Assembly: GCA_017609245.1 (NCBI GenBank)
Contig: JAFCEI010000022.1
Span: forward strand, 1 to 9,622
From: Candidatus Woesearchaeota archaeon
Lineage (GTDB): Archaea > Nanobdellota > Nanobdellia > Woesearchaeales > JAFCFN01
Length of the DNA stretch: 9,622 nucleotides
Direction: 5' to 3'
Positions within the stretch are counted from its first letter, which is position 1; each line of letters opens with the position of its first letter. The notes under the pieces were generated by a model, which ran no database searches, was not told where the DNA came from, and was given only the letters and a program-made list of their open reading frames with translations. Of the stretch, positions 1-5,421 are shown piece after piece. The position numbers and the translations under genes are program-made.

Positions 1-451
1 GGTCCAGCTCGATCAGCCTAACTTCTTTTTCCTTCAATCCCCTTTCTGTTTCCTTGTCAACAGAAACATCTGTGCAGATCACATAATCATTATGGTTTCT
101 CCTGACCTCAGGTATTATCTTTGATGCATAATTGCCCCTGTGGGTCTCATCCATTATCACAAGGTCATACCTTGTATTCTTGTTTTCAAGAAAGATGGCC
201 ATTATCAGTGCAGCAGTCAGGCCATCACCATCATTATGCGTATACAGCAAGGGCCTGTTGTCTTCGTTTAATCTTGAAAGGGCGTCTGCACCTCTTTGCA
301 TAAGTTCGTCACGGAACTTATATAGTTTAGAATTATTCATATCACTATAATATTTCAGGGTAATCTTATCTGTCTCTTTTCTCATATCTGAAAGAAGATT
401 TAACAGTTCTTTCTTGTCAGTTTTGAGATTATCAGTTATAATTTCAGACAT
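1..451 (-). CDS. DHH-family phosphoesterase, N-terminal part (gene runs off the left edge)
   Basis: An open frame runs from an ATG at 449-451 to the window edge, giving 150 codons with no stop. The N-terminal ~65 residues are charged and probably helical. Then comes LLYTHNDGDGLTAAL (H72, D74, D76), which fits motif I of the DHH phosphoesterase superfamily (H-x-D-x-D-G followed by a helix). ICTDVSVD (D128) fits motif II. The visible part ends in RLIELD (D150) with the next codon beginning with C, exactly where a DHH motif would start. DHH proteins are metal-dependent nucleases or phosphodiesterases (RecJ, archaeal GAN, NrnA and relatives); which subgroup this is cannot be told without the C-terminal half. 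The start is supported by AGGGTG at 456-461, 4 nt upstream, and by an upstream TATA region. It lies downstream of tRNA-Met on the same strand but appears to have its own promoter. Confidence 0.85.
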   Translation of the reverse strand, partial: MSEIITDNLKTDKKELLNLLSDMRKETDKITLKYYSDMNNSKLYKFRDELMQRGADALSRLNEDNRPLLYTHNDGDGLTAALIMAIFLENKNTRYDLVIMDETHRGNYASKIIPEVRRNHNDYVICTDVSVDKETERGLKEKEVRLIELD

Positions 452-483
452 CGAACACCCTGATTAAAATTGTTTTAAAGAAC

Positions 484-530
484 TATTTAAACATTTATGC
501 CATCAAACAAATAGTATATAATTTATATAT
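484..530 (-). promoter_or_regulatory. Probable archaeal promoter region of the DHH gene
   Basis: Two TATA-like elements precede the DHH-family gene on the minus strand: an extended A/T stretch (ATATATAAATTATATA, 515-530) and TTTAAATA (484-491). The nearer one would place transcription start near 460, just before the AGGGTG ribosome-binding site. The farther one would give a leader of about 45 nt. Which is used cannot be decided from sequence. Confidence 0.45.
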
Positions 531-546
531 TGCAGAAAGACATAAC

Positions 547-551
547 AAAAA
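547..551 (-). terminator. Short T-run after tRNA-Met, possible archaeal terminator
   Basis: The minus strand has TTTTT about 10 nt past the 3' end of tRNA-Met. Archaeal RNA polymerase often terminates at oligo-T tracts without a hairpin. The run is short, so the call is weak. Confidence 0.3.
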
Positions 552-560
552 GGTAGTAAA

Positions 561-635
561 TGGCGGTGGCGATATTTGAAATCGCGACCCCTGGCTTATG
601 AAACCAGTGCTCTAACCAGGCTGAGCTACACCGCC
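561..635 (-). tRNA. tRNA-Met(CAU), elongator type likely
   Basis: A complete 75-nt cloverleaf reads on the minus strand. The acceptor stem is GGCGGTG/CACCGCC (7 bp) with discriminator A73 at 561. The D stem is GCTC/GAGC with a loop containing GG. The anticodon stem is CTGGT/GCCAG (one G-U pair) around the loop TTCATAA (anticodon CAT, 598-600). The variable loop is 5 nt, and the T stem GCGAT/ATCGC encloses TTCAAAT. CCA is not encoded. The anticodon stem lacks the three G-C pairs typical of initiator tRNA and position 1 is G, so elongator Met is favoured. A tRNA-Ile2 whose C34 is modified to agmatidine cannot be excluded. It lies 24 nt after the HIT gene and has its own plausible TATA box. Confidence 0.93.
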
Positions 636-659
636 GTAATAAACAAGAAAAAAACTAGC

Positions 660-1067
660 CTATAAAAAGTTAACTATATCTTTCTTGATCTGCTCTGCTT
701 CCATGCCCTTATACTTGCCGCCTTTCCAAAGCTGCAGCCCATCCCCGTCAAATCTGGGAATTATGTGGATGTGTGCATGCTTGACAACCTGGCCTGCAAC
801 CTCTCCATTGTTTATGTGGACATTAAATCCTTTTGCTCCAACAGCTTTGATAACAGCTTTTGCTATCTTCTGCACTGCAGCCATAAGCCCTCTAAATGAA
901 TCTTCAGAAAGATCGAGTATTGTCTCTTTATGCTCTTTAGGTATGACCAAAGTATGCCCCTTGTTTACAGGCACTATATCTAAAAAAGAGAATATCTTGT
1001 CATCCTCATAGACCTTTGTGCAGGGGATTTCTCCCTTGATTATGCTGCAGAATATGCAGTCACTCAT
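660..1067 (-). CDS. HIT-family (Hint-like) nucleotide-binding hydrolase
   Basis: This is a 135-aa protein of the usual length for the Hint branch of the histidine triad family, which hydrolyses phosphoramidate or phosphoanhydride bonds of nucleotides such as AMP-lysine; the natural substrate here is unknown. The C-terminal triad motif HAHIHIIPR is intact (H97, H99, H101; H99 is the usual nucleophile). The N-terminal CxxC (C4, C7) together with H46 and H97 matches the zinc site seen in many bacterial and archaeal members. GHTLVIPKEH (residues 37-46) is also typical. The start codon overlaps the end of the upstream HAD gene by 8 nt. GGAGG (1074-1078, 6 nt upstream, inside the HAD reading frame) supports both the start and translational coupling. 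Cytoplasmic. Confidence 0.95.
   Translation of the reverse strand: MSDCIFCSIIKGEIPCTKVYEDDKIFSFLDIVPVNKGHTLVIPKEHKETILDLSEDSFRGLMAAVQKIAKAVIKAVGAKGFNVHINNGEVAGQVVKHAHIHIIPRFDGDGLQLWKGGKYKGMEAEQIKKDIVNFL
661..668 (-). promoter_or_regulatory. TATA box for tRNA-Met, overlapping the end of the HIT gene
   Basis: TTTTTATA on the minus strand is centred about 29 nt before the tRNA-Met 5' end, the usual archaeal TATA-to-start distance with a very short 5' leader. It overlaps the HIT stop codon. A T7 run (648-654) lies between it and the tRNA and could also terminate HIT transcripts. Confidence 0.4.
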
Positions 1068-1713
1068 TTTCTTCCTCCAGCTTGCCTCTCAATTCAGTCA
1101 AGTCCTTTATCTTTTCCTCATACTCTCTTCTGTCTCTCCTGTCGATCAAGATCGCTTTTATCCCTGCATTCTGCGCACCCTCAACATCAGTGACGATGCT
1201 GTCACCCACCATCAAGGCCTCATCTCGCTTGACATGCAGGTCTTTCAGCAAACCCTCAAATGATTCTTTGTCTGTTTTCAGATAACCTGTCTTGTATGAC
1301 AGATGAACAGCATCAAAATATTTTCTCATGTCAAACTTGTCCAGCAAAGACTCAACAGAAGCAAAATCAGTGTTTGATATCAGCCCTAATTTATAACCTC
1401 TTTTTTTCAGCTCTTCCAAAACCTGAATGGTATCAGGATAAAGCTTTGCCAATAACTTGTTCTTATTCCACATCCCAACCAGCTTCTCAACCAGCCAATC
1501 CCTTGGCTCTCTGCCAAATATCTTGCACACAGCTGTAAAAGCATCAGTCAGATCCTTGTATTCTTTTGTCATAAATGTCTTTTCAAAAGGAACTATATAT
1601 TCATGGAACGGCACTTTGATTCTCAAAATATATTTCACCTGGCCGATCGGGCTTGGATGCACGCCCTGCTCTGCAAGTGTCCCCCAAAAATCAAATAATA
1701 TTGCTTTTATCAT
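1060..1713 (-). CDS. HAD-superfamily hydrolase (haloacid dehalogenase-like phosphatase fold)
   Basis: 217 aa. HAD motifs appear in order: motif I DFWGTL (nucleophile D8), motif II SNT (S113), the motif III lysine in GYLKTDKESF (K146), and motif IV GDSIVTD (G170, D171, D176). Residues ~15-95 form a helical cap insertion, which places it in the subfamily I phosphatase-like group. The second Asp of the usual DxD in motif I is replaced by Trp (W10), as D+2 is replaced by Tyr in 2-haloacid dehalogenases, so a classical phosphatase mechanism is uncertain and the substrate unknown. The start is fixed because the first catalytic strand begins at residue 3. The ATG is only 8 nt after the 3' end of tRNA-Ala and no TATA box sits at the right distance, so it is probably expressed from the tRNA/histone transcript. 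It overlaps the HIT gene downstream. Confidence 0.9.
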   Translation of the reverse strand: MIKAILFDFWGTLAEQGVHPSPIGQVKYILRIKVPFHEYIVPFEKTFMTKEYKDLTDAFTAVCKIFGREPRDWLVEKLVGMWNKNKLLAKLYPDTIQVLEELKKRGYKLGLISNTDFASVESLLDKFDMRKYFDAVHLSYKTGYLKTDKESFEGLLKDLHVKRDEALMVGDSIVTDVEGAQNAGIKAILIDRRDRREYEEKIKDLTELRGKLEEENE

Positions 1714-1721
1714 AGTGAAAA

Positions 1722-1824
1722 TGGACTGGCCGGGAAATTCCCATCCAATACAAACATTAGATGATTTGAACCCGGAATCCTCCCCAAGCCAGGGGGAAAT
1801 TCTGCCAGATTGAACTACCAGCCC
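1722..1824 (-). tRNA. tRNA-Ala(GGC) with a 29-nt intron in the T-loop
   Basis: Read on the minus strand. The acceptor stem is GGGCTGG/CCAGTCC with A73 (1722) and a G3-U70 wobble pair, the hallmark of alanine tRNA. The D stem is GTTC/GAAT with GG in the loop. The anticodon stem TCCCC/GGGGA encloses CTGGCTT (anticodon GGC, 1788-1790). The variable loop is GGATT. The T stem is CCGGG (1771-1775) / CCCGG (1730-1734), but the T-loop is 36 nt instead of 7. Removing 1736-1764 leaves the canonical T-loop TTCAAAT and a 74-nt tRNA. Position 37 is U, where a purine is expected. CCA is not encoded. The gene sits 10 nt after the histone stop and 8 nt before the HAD start, all on one strand. A scanner without a non-canonical-intron model could miss it or score it low. 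Confidence 0.88.
1736..1764 (-). other. Archaeal tRNA intron at position 59/60 with bulge-helix-bulge motif
   Basis: On the minus strand, the intron arms CATCTAAT and ATTGGATG form an 8-bp helix (one G-U pair) closed by the loop GTTTGT. Toward the exons there is a 3-nt bulge AAT, a short central helix TTCA/GGAA (three Watson-Crick pairs plus A-G), and a 3-nt bulge TTT next to the T-stem. This is the geometry cut by archaeal splicing endonuclease, after the second base of each bulge (AA^T and TT^T). Those cuts give exactly the canonical T-loop TTCAAAT. Introns at 59/60 are known from some archaea but are rarer than those at 37/38. Confidence 0.82.
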
Positions 1825-1834
1825 AATAACATGA

Positions 1835-2050
1835 TTATCTTATGGCTAGCTTAACATCCCCTTCATGAACTGTCTTTCTTCCTGAATGCTTTGCGATCTG
1901 GACAGCTTTCTCAGCGATCTCCATTGCTTTTTCAGTTAAAACATCATTTAATGCGTCAATTGCTCCCTGGCTTACACGGTTTGCTCCAGAGTTTAATAGA
2001 ATTCTTGCCATTGGCGCTTTAGGGATAGTGCTAATGTTTTTCTTGACCAT
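1835..2050 (-). CDS. Archaeal histone (HMf-like)
   Basis: 71 aa, almost the length of HMfB (69 aa), forming a single histone fold with no C-terminal tail. Family signatures are clear: the helix 1 region PKAPMARIL, GANRVS (R25, the DNA-groove arginine before helix 2), a long helix 2 (~residues 27-54), the GRKTV loop (R58, K59, T60) and HEGDVKLAIR as helix 3 (D65 for the conserved salt bridge). Histone dimers polymerise and wrap DNA, compacting the chromosome. The N-terminus is a few residues longer and more basic than HMf. A TATA box (2074-2081) is centred about 27 nt before the ATG, implying a leaderless mRNA, consistent with the absence of a Shine-Dalgarno sequence. tRNA-Ala starts 10 nt after the stop, so co-transcription is likely. 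Confidence 0.96.
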   Translation of the reverse strand: MVKKNISTIPKAPMARILLNSGANRVSQGAIDALNDVLTEKAMEIAEKAVQIAKHSGRKTVHEGDVKLAIR

Positions 2051-2073
2051 TAATGCTAAAATGCCTTCAAATG

Positions 2074-2081
2074 TTTATAAA
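2074..2081 (-). promoter_or_regulatory. TATA box of the histone (and probably tRNA-Ala/HAD/HIT) transcript
   Basis: TTTATAAA is preceded on the minus strand by an A-rich possible BRE. Its distance of about 27 nt to the histone ATG predicts a leaderless transcript. No equally good TATA box is seen before tRNA-Ala or HAD, so this may drive the whole unit. Confidence 0.65.
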
Positions 2082-2115
2082 GTTTTTGTTTGAAGAGGCT
2101 GCGTTGAAACAATGT

Positions 2116-3177
2116 TTATCTTGATATTAATCTTTTTTTGGCATAAGCCAAGGATTTGTCCAAAGCCATGTTAAACTCATCTCTTAAAAATTTCATCTTG
2201 GTATAATTTGAAGGGTATCCTGCCAGCTCCATGAAGCCTTTGCCAGCAACAGTTTTCCCGTCAAGTTTACCTCTAACTTTTAACGGACCTTCAAAATAAT
2301 TGATCGTGCCAAAGTTGATCTCCTGATCATCGACAAGGGCATCAACATCCAGACTCAGCTTGGCTTCAGGGATCTGGATCTCCCACGAGAGAGGGTATAT
2401 CGTTCCTGTCTTCTTGCTTTTCCAATTTTTGCCGAGAGGCTTGAACTTAATATCTGAGAAGGTTTTCTGCCTATTGTCAGGATAAGATATGCTTGCAAGG
2501 TATGTTTTTTTCAATGAATTGTCATATTCAAAACAAACAAGCTCCATATTATTCTGCAGCTGGACTGAAAACCATGTCCATTTGGCTTTATCCCTATCAT
2601 AAGGAACATCTGCCCACTGATGGTCCATCCAGGATTTTCCTTTTACAGCTATCCACTTGCCTTTTATCTTTATCTTTCCTTTTGTTTTCAGGTTTGTCAA
2701 AGAATAATAATATGTTTTTTCAGGATCAAGATTGATAAATCCTTTTCCTCCTTCCAGAAGAGGTTTTTTCACAGAACTCAGGACAAGATCCACATCTCTT
2801 GTTTTCAGATGATAGATGCCCTTGCCTAAACTTTCTATTACGCAGTTAGTGTATCCTTTCAAAGAAGGGCTTGCATAATTGATAAAAAGAAATGGTTTTG
2901 AAAAGCTGTCTGTGGAGATAAGTGAAAGAGGATTAACTTCAGGATAAAATTTCTTATTTTTTATGTCTGACAAGAGCGAATGGGAAAAATAAGAAGTTTT
3001 GAAGGGTGATTTTAAAAAAGCGATCTTTACTTTCTTGATATCGGCCTTGAACAGGCAGTTCATGAAGGCATAATCATTTCCTTTGCTGTCTTCCAGATTT
3101 CCATTGAAATACCACCATTCGATGATATTTTTATGAGCCTGTTCATCTCTGGGAAATTTGAGTTTCTTATACTTCAT
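2116..3177 (-). CDS. CrtC/AttH-type lipocalin-like domain protein (carotenoid 1,2-hydratase-like)
   Basis: 353 aa. The N-terminal EWWYFNGNL (E20 to L28) followed by YAFMNCLFK, and the central KSWMDHQWADVP (W183, D185, H186, W188), are the two signature segments of the CrtC/AttH family, a pair of lipocalin-like beta-barrels. The family includes carotenoid 1,2-hydratase (hydroxyneurosporene synthase), AttH, and many predicted secreted hydrolases of unknown substrate. Here there is no signal peptide, so the protein should be cytoplasmic, and no carotenoid genes are nearby; carotenoid hydration should not be assumed. It is divergent from glutamyl-tRNA synthetase. TTTAAATA (3204-3211) is centred about 30 nt before the ATG with no SD, suggesting a leaderless or near-leaderless mRNA. 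Confidence 0.82.
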   Translation of the reverse strand: MKYKKLKFPRDEQAHKNIIEWWYFNGNLEDSKGNDYAFMNCLFKADIKKVKIAFLKSPFKTSYFSHSLLSDIKNKKFYPEVNPLSLISTDSFSKPFLFINYASPSLKGYTNCVIESLGKGIYHLKTRDVDLVLSSVKKPLLEGGKGFINLDPEKTYYYSLTNLKTKGKIKIKGKWIAVKGKSWMDHQWADVPYDRDKAKWTWFSVQLQNNMELVCFEYDNSLKKTYLASISYPDNRQKTFSDIKFKPLGKNWKSKKTGTIYPLSWEIQIPEAKLSLDVDALVDDQEINFGTINYFEGPLKVRGKLDGKTVAGKGFMELAGYPSNYTKMKFLRDEFNMALDKSLAYAKKRLISR

Positions 3178-3203
3178 ATCAGTCTATATCAAAACAAAGC
3201 GAG

Positions 3204-3211
3204 TATTTAAA
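3204..3211 (-). promoter_or_regulatory. TATA box of the CrtC/AttH-like gene
   Basis: TTTAAATA on the minus strand is centred about 30 nt from the start codon at 3177. It lies back-to-back with the glutamyl-tRNA synthetase TATA box about 48 bp away. Confidence 0.55.
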
Positions 3212-3251
3212 GTTTTGTCTGGATTTTTTAGGGGTGATGGCTGCAGAAAGG

Positions 3252-3259
3252 TTTAAAAA
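3252..3259 (+). promoter_or_regulatory. TATA box of glutamyl-tRNA synthetase
   Basis: TTTAAAAA is centred about 27 nt before the ATG at 3282. This argues that 3282, not the upstream in-frame ATG at 3234 or 3237, is the true start and that the mRNA is leaderless. Confidence 0.6.
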
Positions 3260-3281
3260 CAACAACCCCATCTCAGGGATT

Positions 3282-4970
3282 ATGAAAAAAGAAGTGATCA
3301 TGAAATATGCCCTGCACAATGCAGTCCAGTTCAATGGCAAGGCAAATCCAGGAGCAGTGGTCGGAAAGCTGATAGCAGAAGATCCAAAGGTCAAATCAAG
3401 ACTAAAAAAGCTTTCTGCAGAGATTAGTTCTGTTGTAAGGGAAGTAAACCTTCTTTCTGTTGAAGACCAGCTATATGAGCTGAAGAAAATAGCTCCTGAA
3501 CTTTTAGAAGAAAAAAAGAAAGAGAAAAAAACAGGTCTAAAGCCGTTAAAAGATGCAAAAAAGGTCATCATGCGTTTCCGACCTTCTCCATCAGGGCCAT
3601 TGCATATCGGCCACGCTTATGTCTTAAGCTTGAATTCAGAATACTGCAGACAGTACAAAGGCAAATTGCTCCTTGTAATCGATGATACAAACCCTAAAAA
3701 CATCTATGAACCAGCATACAAGATGATCGAGCAGGATGCAAGATGGCTCACTAACAACAACATATCAAAAACATTTATGCCTTCATCCAGATTAGATATC
3801 TATTATGGTTATGCAAAAAGACTGGTTAGCATGGGAAAAGCCTATGTATGCACATGCGACCCAGACAGGTTCAGAAAGCTTATCTTTGATAAAAAACCTT
3901 GTCCCTGCAGAAACCTGCCTGTTGAAGAGCAGTTAGAACGCTGGAACAAGATGTTCAACCAATATGCAGAAGGAGAGGCAGTTGTAAGGATAAAGACAGA
4001 CATCAAGCACAAAAACCCTGCACTAAGAGACTGGCCAGCGCTGAGGATAAACGAGCACGAGCATCCAAAGACAAGAAACAGGTACAGGGTCTGGCCTTTG
4101 ATGAACTTCTCAGTTGCTGTTGATGACATTGAGATGAAGGTAACCCATATTATAAGAGCAAAAGACCATATGGATAATGCAAGAAAGCAGGAATATATCT
4201 ATGATTATCTGGGTGAACAGCCGCCTGAAACGATCTTTGTGGGTAGGATAAATTTCACTGACCTGAAAGTCTCTTCAACAGAGACAAGAAAACTGATAGA
4301 ATACAACAAGTTCTCAGGCTGGGATGACATCAGACTCCCATTCCTGGCTGCACTTGAAAGAAGAGGATATCAGCCAGAAGCATTTGTCAGATATGCGGTT
4401 GATGTCGGAACAACGCAGAACGACAAGTCAGTCTCAAAACAAGAGTATTTCAAGGCAATTGACGCGCACAACAAAGAGCTGATCGACTCAAAATCAAACA
4501 GGTATTTTTTCATCAACAACCCAGTAAAGATAAAGATAACAGACTCTCCAGAACAGTTCATAAAGCTGAAGCTTCATCCAGACTTTCCAAAAAGAGGAAA
4601 CAGGGAGTTCAAGACAAAAAGTGATTTTTACATAGCCAAAGATGATCACAGGCAGTTCAGGGCAAACAGGCTAATAAGGCTGATGGACTGCCTTAACTTT
4701 AAGAAAACAGGCTCTAAATTCATGTTTGACTCTGTTGACTATGCAGAATACAAGAAAGATGGCTCAGCAATAATCCACTGGCTTCCTGTGCAGAAAGATC
4801 TTATAAAAACAACAATCTTCATGCCAGATGGAAAAAAACTAGAAGGCTTGTCAGAGCCGTTGACAGCAAAACTAAAAGAAGATGACATTATCCAGTTTGA
4901 AAGGACTGGCTTCTGCATATTAGACAAAAAAGAAAAAAACAGGCTGGAATTCTGGTTTGCTCATCGATAG
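3282..4970 (+). CDS. gltX: Glutamyl-tRNA synthetase, archaeal type
   Basis: 562 aa from the chosen start. It attaches glutamate to tRNA-Glu in the cytoplasm; archaeal enzymes are usually non-discriminating and also charge tRNA-Gln before amidation, but that is family knowledge. An archaeal N-terminal extension (KYALHNAVQFNGKANPGAV) precedes the class I catalytic core: RFRPSPSGPLHIGH (HIGH at 108-111); a CTC...CPC cysteine cluster (C190, C192, C207, C209), probably a zinc knuckle; LKVSSTE (about 329-334) as the KMSKS-equivalent loop; FSGWDDIRLP; then a C-terminal beta-barrel anticodon-binding domain, as in the GlnRS-like archaeal class. ATG 3282 is chosen because a TATA box ends 22 nt before it and the archaeal homology begins around KYAL. 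The ATG at 3300 is another possibility. Full length, no frameshift. Confidence 0.95.
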   Translation: MKKEVIMKYALHNAVQFNGKANPGAVVGKLIAEDPKVKSRLKKLSAEISSVVREVNLLSVEDQLYELKKIAPELLEEKKKEKKTGLKPLKDAKKVIMRFRPSPSGPLHIGHAYVLSLNSEYCRQYKGKLLLVIDDTNPKNIYEPAYKMIEQDARWLTNNNISKTFMPSSRLDIYYGYAKRLVSMGKAYVCTCDPDRFRKLIFDKKPCPCRNLPVEEQLERWNKMFNQYAEGEAVVRIKTDIKHKNPALRDWPALRINEHEHPKTRNRYRVWPLMNFSVAVDDIEMKVTHIIRAKDHMDNARKQEYIYDYLGEQPPETIFVGRINFTDLKVSSTETRKLIEYNKFSGWDDIRLPFLAALERRGYQPEAFVRYAVDVGTTQNDKSVSKQEYFKAIDAHNKELIDSKSNRYFFINNPVKIKITDSPEQFIKLKLHPDFPKRGNREFKTKSDFYIAKDDHRQFRANRLIRLMDCLNFKKTGSKFMFDSVDYAEYKKDGSAIIHWLPVQKDLIKTTIFMPDGKKLEGLSEPLTAKLKEDDIIQFERTGFCILDKKEKNRLEFWFAHR

Positions 4971-4974
4971 AAAC

Positions 4975-4986
4975 ATTTAAATATAT
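4975..4986 (+). promoter_or_regulatory. TATA box for the 54-aa histone-fold gene
   Basis: ATTTAAATATAT lies just after the glutamyl-tRNA synthetase stop. Transcription would start near 5005, immediately before the SD sequence, giving a leader of about 14 nt. Confidence 0.5.
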
Positions 4987-5005
4987 TCTAAAACTCCTTT
5001 TTATC

Positions 5006-5013
5006 GGAGGTGG
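5006..5013 (+). promoter_or_regulatory. Strong Shine-Dalgarno site
   Basis: GGAGGTGG is a near-complete match to the archaeal 16S rRNA 3' end (anti-SD CACCTCC) and lies 5 nt before the ATG at 5019. It supports the reality of the short gene. Confidence 0.8.
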
Positions 5014-5018
5014 TAGTA

Positions 5019-5183
5019 ATGTCACTGATAGTAAGATCTAAGATAAAACAAGCCTGCGAAGGCATGAATGTAGCAGGTTCAGTTGCTGACGCACTTGAGA
5101 ACAAGGTTCAAGAGCTTCTGAAAGGCGCTGTTGAAAGAGCAAGAGCAAACAAAAGAAAAACAGTTATGCCGCAAGACATATAA
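5019..5183 (+). CDS. Minimal histone-fold protein, DUF1931-like (54 aa)
   Basis: A 54-aa gene with its own TATA box and strong SD. The sequence predicts a short helix 1 (IVRSKIKQACEG), a loop MNVAG, a long helix 2 (SVADAL to ARANKR, about 26 residues), the loop KRKTV and the start of a third helix, MPQDI. RKTV followed by an acidic D parallels the RKTV..D of true archaeal histones, and the whole resembles the DUF1931 histone-fold family found in archaea and some bacteria. It ends right after the DI, so helix 3 is almost absent. It probably binds DNA or pairs with another histone-fold protein, but this is inference. It follows glutamyl-tRNA synthetase on the same strand but is likely transcribed separately. 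Being short, it is easy to miss in automated calls. Confidence 0.85.
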   Translation: MSLIVRSKIKQACEGMNVAGSVADALENKVQELLKGAVERARANKRKTVMPQDI

Positions 5184-5189
5184 GAAATC

Positions 5190-5209
5190 TTTTTCTTTTT
5201 TTTATTTTT
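5190..5209 (+). terminator. T-rich terminator between convergent genes
   Basis: Just after the stop at 5183 the plus strand has T-tracts of 5, 8 and 5 in close succession (TTTTTCTTTTTTTTATTTTT), typical of archaeal intrinsic termination. AAGAAA/TTTCTT just before could form a weak hairpin. Confidence 0.7.
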
Positions 5210-5211
5210 CA

Positions 5212-5418
5212 CTAACTTCTTACAAGCCTTGCAAAAGACCATCCAAAGACAGCAAGCCCTACCAAGCCTATCTCAGGGCTGTGGTCAGACAAGCTAAATC
5301 TCTCTTCAGAGCATGAGCCTTCACATGCATCAGAAACAACAAAGCCCGTGATGCTGTGCCCTAACAAAAACAGGCCAAATAACCCCAAGATGATCAGCAA
5401 GTAAAATTTATAGTCCAT
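5212..5418 (-). CDS. Small two-TM membrane protein of unknown function
   Basis: 68 aa, not recognised. Residues ~5-28 form a hydrophobic segment (FYLLIILGLFGLFLLG...GFVV), followed by a short polar loop with CEGSC (Cys 32 and 36) that may form a disulphide outside the membrane, and a second hydrophobic stretch (~50-63, GLVGLAVFGWSF) ending with basic RLVRS. The first segment could also act as an uncleaved signal anchor. The start lies 4 nt after the stop of the coiled-coil gene, so it is the last gene of that transcript. It converges on the DUF1931-like gene. Confidence 0.7.
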   Translation of the reverse strand: MDYKFYLLIILGLFGLFLLGHSITGFVVSDACEGSCSEERFSLSDHSPEIGLVGLAVFGWSFARLVRS

Positions 5419-5421
5419 TTT

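Noticed and set aside
561..635. Initiator tRNA-Met
   Set aside because: The anticodon stem lacks the run of three G-C pairs characteristic of initiators and the acceptor starts with a G-C pair, not A-U.
685..1813. Several plus-strand frames of 60-120 codons across HIT, HAD and tRNA-Ala
   Set aside because: They overlap well-supported minus-strand genes, have no SD or promoter, and show no recognisable protein motifs.
1722..1824. tRNA-Ala as a pseudogene because of the enlarged T-loop
   Set aside because: All stems pair fully, G3-U70 is kept, and the insert has a proper splicing structure that restores a canonical loop.
3234..3281. Upstream in-frame ATG for glutamyl-tRNA synthetase
   Set aside because: It lies before the TATA box at 3252-3259, so it would not be in the transcript, and the extra 16 residues do not resemble archaeal GluRS N-termini.
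3179..3571. 130-codon minus-strand frame opposite the GluRS N-terminus
   Set aside because: Phe/Ser-rich shadow of the Lys/Glu-rich GluRS coding strand, with no RBS or promoter.
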